Positions 1 through 5,708 of a stretch of 6,872 nucleotides of DNA are shown in pieces; within the stretch, counting starts at the first letter, position 1, and every line of letters starts with the position of its first letter. A model generated the notes under the pieces. The model had not been told where the DNA came from, made no database searches, and saw only the letters and a program-made list of their open reading frames with translations. Source of the stretch: CAYFPX01 sp964501915 (GTDB lineage Bacteria > Myxococcota_A > UBA796 > CAJQPC01). The DNA lies in assembly GCA_964501915.1 (NCBI GenBank), contig CAZCVP010000300.1, forward strand, positions 1 through 6,872. Direction: 5' to 3'. A program made the position numbers and the translations under genes.

Positions 1-91
1 GAGCGGAAGCGCCTGAAATCACGTGAGCAAGCCAGGCGACGGGAGCAATGCCCCACACCCTCCTAGATGCCTCCACCCCGCCACCAAGGCG
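1..91. other. Sequence downstream of the cytochrome operon, no confident feature
   Basis: These bases follow the stop of the NapC/NirT gene. On the minus strand there is an AGGAGG followed at once by an open GTG frame that runs off the window, but the spacing is too tight and the fragment too short to call a gene. A six-base inverted repeat (10-15 with 33-38, 17-base loop) has no T-run and is too weak to call a terminator. Whether the operon continues cannot be seen. Confidence 0.4.
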
Positions 92-1543
92 TCAGAAGAG
101 GTCGACCGACCGCTCCATGTGCAGGCACTGGAAGACCATCGGATCGACCTCGTCCTCCGCCAGGATGTAGTGGCAGACCTCGCACTCCGAGTTGAGGGGG
201 GTGCCCTCTTCGTCGACGACGTCGTCGTTGTGGCAGCGGTAGCAGCCCCCCCGGGTCCCGGTGTGGGTGCGGCGGCTGGGGTAGGTGTTCCAGGTGATGT
301 TCATCTCCGGGTGCACGTAGAGGTTCCAGATCTCGAGCAGCACCTCGATGGCCGCCTCGATGGCCTCCTGGTGCTCGGCCCAGGCGGCCGGTCTGTCGGC
401 CTGGTAGCGCCCCGCCAGCCCGCGAATGGCCGCGGCCGCCTCCTCCTCGTCGGCGTAGTCCTCCGTGAGCACGGCCAGGCCCTCTCGCTTGATCCAGGGA
501 ATGGCCGCGTCGACGCGCTCGAGGGCCATGGCCTGGTCGAGGGCTTCCTCCGCACCGAGGAAGTGGTGGGCGGTCCGGTTGTGGCAGTCCACGCAGTCCA
601 TGACCCGCTCCACCGTGGGCAACCCGTCCGTGGGGGCGTCGATGCGGGTCCAGACCTTCGACGAGCCGTCCTCCGTGTCGTCCAGGCGGACCCGCACGAC
701 GTCCTCCCAGGCCTCGTCGGTGGTCTCGTAGGTCACGGTCTGGGTGTCCGAGATGTGCCAGTGCACACCCTCCGAGGGATGACCGATCTCCTCCCCGCCA
801 CCGATGCGCACGTTGAGGATGGTGTAGCGGAGGGTGTTGTCCTCGTCCTCGGTGTAGATCTTGACCACCTTGATCTTGGAGCCCTGGAAGGTCTGGGGGT
901 CGTGGCACTGCTCGCAGGTGTCCCGCGCGGGTCGGAGGTTGTGCACCGGCGTGGGGATGGGCCGCGGGTAGATGTCCGCCAGCACGGCCACCATCTGCCA
1001 GGCGCCGCTCATCTTGGACTTCACGAAGAAGCCCGCCCCCGGACCGATGTGGCACTTGACGCACTCGACCCCCCCGTGGGGGGAGCGCTGGTAGACGGCG
1101 TGCTCGGGCGCCATGACCTGGTGGCAGACCTGGCCACAGAACTCCGAGGAGTCCATGTAGTGGTAGGCCTCGTAGCTGACGGTCGAGAAGAAGATGACGT
1201 TGATGACGGTGAGCCCCATGACCACCGCCAGGACCTTGGAGAGCGCCCCCGCCGTCGGCACGGAGATCAGCTCGTCGAACGCCCCCAGGCTGAACCGCCC
1301 GCCGCCCGCCTCGCGGCCGACGAGGAAGAGCCCGAGGGGGATCAGGGCCAGCCCCGCGAGGATGAACGCCGGCATCAGCGCCCAGATGACCATGCCGAAG
1401 TAGATCGAAGCGTCCTCGTGTCGGACGGCCCGCACGAGCAGGCCCGCCTCCAGCACGAAGCCCGTGGTGACGATGACCGCCCCCAGGGCCGCTACCCGGC
1501 TCCGGACGAAGACCTCCTGGACGATGCGGATGGCGCGAGTCAT
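92..1543 (-). CDS. NapC/NirT-family membrane cytochrome c, six heme sites, three TM helices
   Basis: 483 aa. Seen: three hydrophobic segments at about residues 18-40, 47-75 and 101-121, then a long extracytoplasmic region with heme motifs starting at C136 (CGQVCH, CX3CH spacing), C161, C210, C317, C434 and C454 (all CXXCH). Residues 136-165 have the NapC/NirT layout: first heme, a nearby Met (M144), YQRSPH, then CVKCH. The stretches PRPIPTPVHNLRPAR (193-207) and HWHISD (261-266) match what I recall of large NapC/NirT proteins from Acidobacteriota and relatives. Known for the family: membrane quinol dehydrogenases that pass electrons to periplasmic partners. Inferred role: the quinone-linked end of the electron chain formed with the 16-heme protein encoded just upstream. 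The start at 1543 is chosen because AAGGAGG lies about nine bases upstream, the ATG overlaps the upstream stop as ATGA, and the N-terminus becomes membrane-like there; longer in-frame readings give only arginine/glycine-rich sequence. The protein ends VDLF. Family is firm; electron direction and partner are not. Confidence 0.94.
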   Translation of the reverse strand: MTRAIRIVQEVFVRSRVAALGAVIVTTGFVLEAGLLVRAVRHEDASIYFGMVIWALMPAFILAGLALIPLGLFLVGREAGGGRFSLGAFDELISVPTAGALSKVLAVVMGLTVINVIFFSTVSYEAYHYMDSSEFCGQVCHQVMAPEHAVYQRSPHGGVECVKCHIGPGAGFFVKSKMSGAWQMVAVLADIYPRPIPTPVHNLRPARDTCEQCHDPQTFQGSKIKVVKIYTEDEDNTLRYTILNVRIGGGEEIGHPSEGVHWHISDTQTVTYETTDEAWEDVVRVRLDDTEDGSSKVWTRIDAPTDGLPTVERVMDCVDCHNRTAHHFLGAEEALDQAMALERVDAAIPWIKREGLAVLTEDYADEEEAAAAIRGLAGRYQADRPAAWAEHQEAIEAAIEVLLEIWNLYVHPEMNITWNTYPSRRTHTGTRGGCYRCHNDDVVDEEGTPLNSECEVCHYILAEDEVDPMVFQCLHMERSVDLF

Positions 1544-3312
1544 GGCGTGTCCCCTCCTTCGACTCCCGGCCGGAAGCCCGAGTCCTGGTGGAACCAGGTG
1601 AAGGCCGGCCAGGCCTCGGCGCCGTGACAGACCGAGCAGGCCTGGACCACGTCCATCGGCGAGCGCAGGAAGCTGTCCAGCTCCGTGCCCTCCGCCGCGC
1701 CCTCGACCTCGTCGGAGCCGTGGCTCCACCGATGCACGTCGTGGCAAGTGGCACAGGCGATCTCACCGAGCTGGACGTCACCGGTCGGTGCCCCGTCAGG
1801 GCCATAGAAGGGGACCTCCCCCTGGTAGACCGGCGGCAGCCCCTCGACCGTGAGCAGGTAGCCCTCCGGGTGGTCGTGACGACCGACCGGCGTGGCGTCC
1901 GTCGACCCGTCGTGGCAGGACAGGCAGCGCCCCGAAGCCGGGTTCACGCCGGTGTCCACCTCCTCCATCAGGAACAAGGCGGCGGAGCCGTGTACGTCGT
2001 GACAGGACAGGCAGGTCTGATCGGCCTCACCGACGGCGACGATCGCCGCGTCGTGGTCCGAACCGATGACCGGCCCCTGGGCCTCGTGGCAGGTGGCGCA
2101 GCCCTCGCCGGAGCGGGCCTCCTCGAGCAGGAGCTTCGGGTCCCGGCTGTGGGCCGCGTGGCAGGTGGTGCAGGCGAGGCGGCCGTCCAGGGCGGGCAGG
2201 TCGCCGTGGCTGTCCTCCTCGAGGTCGATGCCCACGGGGTGCGTGGCGTCGAGGTCGACCTGGGGGTCCTCGCTGCCGTCGGCGTGGCAGTCGAGACAGA
2301 TCTGCGGGCCCACACCCTCGGCCCGGGCCCCGTCGCCGAAGCCCCGGGGGAGGTCGTGCATGCCGTGACAGCTCGCGCAGGGCTCGCGACCGTGGCCACC
2401 GCCTCGAAGCCGTGATGCTGCGGACTCGTGGCAGGCCCCACAGGCCCCCGGACCCGAACGACGGGTGAGCAGCAGGTCCTCCGACGGCGCCTGGTGGGCC
2501 CCGTGGCAGCTCAGGCAGGTCAGGGCACCGTCGTTGAGCTCCCCGCCGAGCGAGGAGATGAGGCGCCGACCCTGGCTGTCCAGGCGACGGTCGACCGGGT
2601 GGTGGGAGCGGGGCCCGGCCTCGGACTCGTGGCAGGCCGTGCAGAGCCCCCCGTCGGCAGCACTGTCGATGAGCATCGCGTCGTAGAGGGCTCCGTGCGG
2701 AGCGTGGCACGTCTGGCAGGTCAGGCCGCCGTCCGCGCTCGTCCGGGCCCCGCGCGAGGTGAGCGCGCGAGGGATCGCCCGGTCGTTGGCCCCCAGGGGG
2801 TGGTTGTTGACCCGCTCGGTGTCGAGCTGGTCCTGGTGACAGTCCTCGCACATGGCGGAGTCGAGGTTGGACCGGCGCATGAAGACCGGGTCCCCGGCGC
2901 TCCGCTCGGACCCGGGCAGCGCGTGGGCCGTGTGGCAGGTGGAGCAGGTGACGTTGCCGTCTTCGTCGAGGGGGTAGGCCTCGGGGATGTCCATGTCGTC
3001 CGGCGGCGGCTCGCCGATCTCGTGCCGACTCCCGAGGAGCAGCTCCCGCCGCGAGTCCACCACGCTGCCGTCATGGCAGGAGAAGCACATCTCCTCCGTG
3101 CCGACCTGCTTGGCCTGCGGCATCGGCGCCAGGGGGGTTCCCCGTCCCTCGTTGAAGAAGGTGCCGACCCAGCGGAAGTGGCAGATGGCGCACTCCCGCG
3201 CCGAGCTGGCCTTGCCGGGGGCGGCCTCGTGGAGGCTGCCCTGGGCCAGGGCCGCCGGCGACCCGACGACCAGGGTGGCGAACAGGAGCCATGCCGCGAG
3301 GACCCGGCTCAT
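1540..3312 (-). CDS. Secreted 16-heme cytochrome c with doubled-CXXCH modules
   Basis: 590 aa. Seen: a Sec signal peptide (residues 1-23, likely cut after ALA and before Q24, no lipobox), then 16 CXXCH heme motifs with first cysteines at 41, 76, 123, 155, 199, 224, 266, 291, 312, 339, 381, 405, 434, 463, 520 and 559. From the third motif on, every odd-numbered motif has the form CXXCHxxH and every even one does not, giving seven doubled-CXXCH modules after a leading pair. HPxG-like segments follow the second heme in modules 1, 2, 4 and 6 (H171, H238, H358, H481). Known: doubled-CXXCH proteins are periplasmic or extracellular electron carriers. Inferred: a soluble electron conduit working with the membrane cytochrome downstream. 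There is no transmembrane segment after the signal peptide, no lipid anchor and no recognisable catalytic domain, so a storage, wire or shuttle role is more likely than an enzyme, although a multiheme oxidoreductase cannot be excluded. It overlaps the NHL gene and the NapC/NirT gene by four bases each. Confidence 0.95.
   Translation of the reverse strand: MSRVLAAWLLFATLVVGSPAALAQGSLHEAAPGKASSARECAICHFRWVGTFFNEGRGTPLAPMPQAKQVGTEEMCFSCHDGSVVDSRRELLLGSRHEIGEPPPDDMDIPEAYPLDEDGNVTCSTCHTAHALPGSERSAGDPVFMRRSNLDSAMCEDCHQDQLDTERVNNHPLGANDRAIPRALTSRGARTSADGGLTCQTCHAPHGALYDAMLIDSAADGGLCTACHESEAGPRSHHPVDRRLDSQGRRLISSLGGELNDGALTCLSCHGAHQAPSEDLLLTRRSGPGACGACHESAASRLRGGGHGREPCASCHGMHDLPRGFGDGARAEGVGPQICLDCHADGSEDPQVDLDATHPVGIDLEEDSHGDLPALDGRLACTTCHAAHSRDPKLLLEEARSGEGCATCHEAQGPVIGSDHDAAIVAVGEADQTCLSCHDVHGSAALFLMEEVDTGVNPASGRCLSCHDGSTDATPVGRHDHPEGYLLTVEGLPPVYQGEVPFYGPDGAPTGDVQLGEIACATCHDVHRWSHGSDEVEGAAEGTELDSFLRSPMDVVQACSVCHGAEAWPAFTWFHQDSGFRPGVEGGDTP
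1553..1559 (-). promoter_or_regulatory. Ribosome binding site of the NapC/NirT cytochrome gene
   Basis: AAGGAGG read on the minus strand, about nine bases before the ATG at 1543. It lies inside the last codons of the 16-heme cytochrome gene. It supports this start over longer in-frame extensions and suggests independent re-initiation as well as coupling through the ATGA overlap. Confidence 0.8.
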
Positions 3313-4247
3313 CTCCCACCACCGTCGAGCTGGAAGACCCGCACCCGGTTCCGGGTCGTCTCGACCACGAACAGGCGACCATCGGCGGAGGTCGCCAGGC
3401 CCGTGGGGGTCTCGAAGCGCTTGAGCTTGCCCGTGGCCGAATCCCCGACGGCACCGAGGAAGCGCCCGTGCCTGTCGAAGAGCTGGATGACCCCCAGGTA
3501 GCTGTCGCTCACCAGCACCCGCCCGCCGCCGTCGAGGGCCACCCCCTTGGGGCGGTAGAACATGCCCCCCTCCACGCCCCAGCGGCCGATGCTCCAGACG
3601 TAGCCCCCCTCGGTCCCGATGACCTGGACACGACCGTTGAGCACGTCGACCACGTAGAGCTGGCCTTCGCCGTCCAGGGTCGCCAGGAAGGGGAACTGGT
3701 ACTGACCCCGCCCGTGCCCGGCCCGGCCCATGGTCCCCGTGACGGCGCCGCTGTCGAGGTCGAAGACCACGACCCGGTGGTTGTCGTTGTCCACCGCATA
3801 GAGGCGCCGTCGCTCCTCATCGACGGCGACGTCCGTGGGCTCCGGCGCACGGATCGGACCCGGCGGCATGGCCAGGCTACGGACCACCGAGCCGCTGGCG
3901 TTCAGGATCTGGACCCGCCGGTTGCCCGAGTCGGCGACATAGACCCGGCCGGTGGAGTCCACCGCGACCCCGAGGGGACGGGAGAGGCCCCCGATGGCGC
4001 TCTGGCGCCTCCCGGTGGGGCCATAGACCACCACCCGGTCATGCACGCCATCGACCACGTAGGCCGTGCCGTCCAGCGCCACGGCCACGTCGGTCGGACC
4101 TTCGAGACCCCCGGAGAGGTCGTAGAGGTGACGGACCATCACCAGGTTCATCGCGGCCATCGCCACGGAGGACCCGAGGGCCAGCACGACCAGGAGGAAG
4201 AAGAACGACCTCCGATCGGCGAGCGCTCGCAGAATCCTCATGTTCAT
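3309..4247 (-). CDS. Membrane-anchored six-bladed NHL-repeat beta-propeller protein
   Basis: 312 aa, first gene of the cytochrome operon. Seen: a short basic N-terminus (RILRALADRR), a hydrophobic segment at about 14-36 that is either a signal anchor or an uncut or cut signal peptide (a possible AMA site at 29-31), then six NHL-type repeats at about 51-76, 91-115, 137-162, 186-210, 232-258 and 280-306. Typical repeat cores are PLGVAVDSTGRVYVADSGN and RPKGVALDGGGRVLVSDSY. Six repeats are enough to close a beta-propeller that would sit in the periplasm. NHL propellers usually bind other proteins or ligands and are not electron carriers; no heme motif is present. Position and overlap with the 16-heme gene suggest a scaffold, assembly or docking factor for the cytochromes (inference). 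The ATG at 4247 is preferred to the one at 4241 because AGGAAGG lies nine bases before it. The upstream open frame, which reaches to about 5900, is antisense to the lipoprotein genes and is not coding. Confidence 0.92.
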   Translation of the reverse strand: MNMRILRALADRRSFFFLLVVLALGSSVAMAAMNLVMVRHLYDLSGGLEGPTDVAVALDGTAYVVDGVHDRVVVYGPTGRRQSAIGGLSRPLGVAVDSTGRVYVADSGNRRVQILNASGSVVRSLAMPPGPIRAPEPTDVAVDEERRRLYAVDNDNHRVVVFDLDSGAVTGTMGRAGHGRGQYQFPFLATLDGEGQLYVVDVLNGRVQVIGTEGGYVWSIGRWGVEGGMFYRPKGVALDGGGRVLVSDSYLGVIQLFDRHGRFLGAVGDSATGKLKRFETPTGLATSADGRLFVVETTRNRVRVFQLDGGGR

Positions 4248-4256
4248 CGCAGGGGG

Positions 4257-4263
4257 CCTTCCT
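4257..4263 (-). promoter_or_regulatory. Ribosome binding site of the NHL propeller gene
   Basis: AGGAAGG on the minus strand, nine bases before the ATG at 4247. It decides between the two nearby in-frame ATGs (4247 and 4241) in favour of 4247; the second would be spaced about 15 bases away. Confidence 0.7.
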
Positions 4264-4323
4264 GGGATCATAGGTATCGCGGAGTAGTCAGCTTGTACGA
4301 CCTCGCATGTAGGGAGAGCCCTG

Positions 4324-4347
4324 CCCGGGTCATGATCCGGACCCGGG
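4324..4347. promoter_or_regulatory. Perfect inverted repeat, candidate operator
   Basis: CCCGGGTC at 4324-4331 is matched exactly by its reverse complement GACCCGGG at 4340-4347, with the eight-base spacer ATGATCCG. The inner bases form two smaller palindromes, TCATGA (4330-4335) and TCCGGA (4336-4341). It lies about 77 bases from the NHL gene start and about 101 from the lipoprotein gene start, a place where a dimeric regulator could act on either promoter. No regulator gene is in the window. It could instead form an RNA hairpin in a leader or be a chance product of high GC. Confidence 0.4.
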
Positions 4348-4441
4348 ATACCCTCCGCACCCTGCCCCAGCCCAGCCCGCCTGCTCCACGACAGCGCCGG
4401 GACGACAGAGGTAGAGGACGACCCCCGGCCCGTGGTACAGC

Positions 4442-4447
4442 AGGAGG
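4442..4447 (+). promoter_or_regulatory. Ribosome binding site of the first lipoprotein gene, very close to the ATG
   Basis: AGGAGG is a full consensus site but only one base separates it from the ATG at 4449. No other start codon in this frame would keep an intact lipoprotein signal peptide, so the start is kept despite the tight spacing. Confidence 0.5.
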
Positions 4448-4448
4448 C

Positions 4449-5708
4449 ATGCGGTCTTGGCCGGTCTCTCTTCCGTTCACCCTGGGCCCCCTGTTGCTCG
4501 CCTGCTCGGGCGATGGGACGAGCGGCCCGGACAGCGGCACCTCCGCCTCCCTCGGACCCTGCGCGGAGAACACCTGGGGCGAGATCACCTCGCCTCCGGA
4601 CGCCATCCACGTGCGAGCGGACGGCAGCGACGACGGCGACGGCAGTGAGCTCGCACCCTTCGGCACCCTGGAGGCCGCCCTGGAGGCGACCCGCGCCGCG
4701 GGGGGCGGGGCGTCCATCGCGGTCGGGCCAGGCACCTTCGACGCCACCCTCGTGCTGGTCGACGACTCCGGTGACGGGACGTCCGACGACGGTCTGAGCC
4801 TGGAGGGCTGCGGCACCGACGAGACCACGCTGCAGGGCAGCTCCTCCGCGTCCGTCATCCGGGCCTCGGGCATCCAGGATCTTCGCATCGCCGGCCTGCG
4901 GATCGAGGGCGGCCGGCGGTCCCTGTTGTTCCAGGGCGGAACCGAGGCGACCCTGAGCGCGGTGGAGGTCCAGGGCGGCCGGCGCGTCGGACTGGTGGTA
5001 GCCGGCTCGAGCACCCTGGTCGAGCTCGACGGGGTGGAGCTGCGGGACACCGAGCCCGAGGTGCTCACCGGCGGCGGGAGCATGGGCTACGGCCTCAGCG
5101 TCGACTCGGGGACCGTCACCATGGAGGGCGGAGGCATCTGGGGCAGCACCGGGGTCGGCGTGCTGGCCGTGCGAGCCCACGTGGACCTCCGGGAGGTCAC
5201 CATCGCCGACACCCTGCCCGGCGCGGACGGGCTGCTGGGGCGCGGCGTCCAGCTCCAGGAGCTGGCCTTCGGCTCGCTGTCGGGCGGCACCCTCAGTGGC
5301 AACGTCGACGCGGGCATCTTCGCCACACAGGCCATCGACTTGATCGTGGACGGCACCCTGATCGAGGCCACCGCGGCCGGCGGCCTGCCGAACGGCGAGG
5401 GGACCACCGGCGACGGCGTGGTCGTCACCCAGGGCGCCACCCGCGACTACGACCCCTCCGAGTTCACGGCCACCCTGCACGGCCTCACGATCTCCGGCAC
5501 CGACCGGGCCGCCGTGGTGCTCGACGGGGTCACCGCGGACCTCGCCGACCACGACCACCAGGACAACGGACTCGTGGTGGCCGGGTCCTCGACCTTCACC
5601 CAGGGCGGGGCGGTGATCACCGGCAACGTGGCGGACCACACCCTCGAGGCCGACACCGAGCTGGCCCTGAACCACGTGGCCGTCACCCTCGACGACCTGA
5701 AGGAATGA
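4449..5708 (+). CDS. Lipoprotein with parallel beta-helix (DUF1565/pectin-lyase-like fold)
   Basis: 419 aa. Seen: a lipoprotein signal peptide ending in the lipobox LLAC with the lipidated cysteine at C19; serine at +2 would send it to the outer membrane by the E. coli Lol rule. A Gly/Ser/Asp-rich linker (20-35) follows, then an N-terminal cap with TWGEI (42-46), an acidic DG-rich run (58-66) and APFGTLEAAL (69-78), which resembles the start of DUF1565-type beta-helix domains. From about 115 to 400 there are repeated short beta-strand coils with regular glycines and hydrophobic-x-hydrophobic patterns, as expected of a right-handed parallel beta-helix. Proteins of this fold include polysaccharide lyases, but I see no recognisable catalytic residues, so a structural, adhesive or glycan-binding surface role is only a guess. 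It opens a plus-strand operon diverging from the cytochrome genes and overlaps the next, related gene by ATGA. The open frame extends far upstream to about 3291, but that part is antisense to the NHL gene and is excluded. Confidence 0.85.
   Translation: MRSWPVSLPFTLGPLLLACSGDGTSGPDSGTSASLGPCAENTWGEITSPPDAIHVRADGSDDGDGSELAPFGTLEAALEATRAAGGGASIAVGPGTFDATLVLVDDSGDGTSDDGLSLEGCGTDETTLQGSSSASVIRASGIQDLRIAGLRIEGGRRSLLFQGGTEATLSAVEVQGGRRVGLVVAGSSTLVELDGVELRDTEPEVLTGGGSMGYGLSVDSGTVTMEGGGIWGSTGVGVLAVRAHVDLREVTIADTLPGADGLLGRGVQLQELAFGSLSGGTLSGNVDAGIFATQAIDLIVDGTLIEATAAGGLPNGEGTTGDGVVVTQGATRDYDPSEFTATLHGLTISGTDRAAVVLDGVTADLADHDHQDNGLVVAGSSTFTQGGAVITGNVADHTLEADTELALNHVAVTLDDLKE

Larger units (their letters stand above)
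4248..4448. other. Divergent intergenic region between the two operons
   Basis: This 201-bp gap separates the start codons of the minus-strand cytochrome operon and the plus-strand lipoprotein operon, so it must hold the promoters of both unless they lie inside the genes. I see ribosome binding sites at both ends and one perfect inverted repeat at 4324-4347. A possible -10 box for the minus strand (TATGAT, 4272 down to 4267) has no convincing -35 partner. I see no coding sequence, tRNA, terminator or riboswitch in it. Confidence 0.7.

Noticed and set aside
10..38. Inverted repeat CGCCTG/CAGGCG as a terminator for the cytochrome operon
   Set aside because: Only six base pairs with a 17-base loop and no T-run; expected by chance in this GC content.
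92..130. Possible seventh heme site near the C-terminus of the NapC/NirT protein (C473-L-H)
   Set aside because: There is no second cysteine at the required spacing, so it is not a CXXCH or a known variant.
23..1627. Long plus-strand open frame of 534 aa
   Set aside because: It is antisense to the NapC/NirT gene, whose heme motifs and membrane helices are clear. The translation is a repetitive valine/arginine/aspartate-rich product typical of a GC-rich shadow frame.
1740..3110. Repeated GTGGCAGGTGG-like DNA segments resembling a dispersed repeat
   Set aside because: They fall on the CXXCH codons of the 16-heme gene and are explained by repeated heme motifs and codon bias.
2428..3501. Plus-strand open frame of 357 aa, and similar plus-strand frames across 1588-3424
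   Set aside because: Antisense to the 16-heme cytochrome gene; low-complexity product with no domain.
4267..4272. TATGAT as a -10 promoter box for the cytochrome operon
   Set aside because: No acceptable -35 box lies 16-18 bases away, and the implied leader would be only about 13 bases, cutting close to the ribosome binding site.
3291..4448. Upstream extension of the first lipoprotein frame
   Set aside because: It is antisense to the NHL gene, and the lipoprotein signal peptide with its lipobox starts only at 4449.
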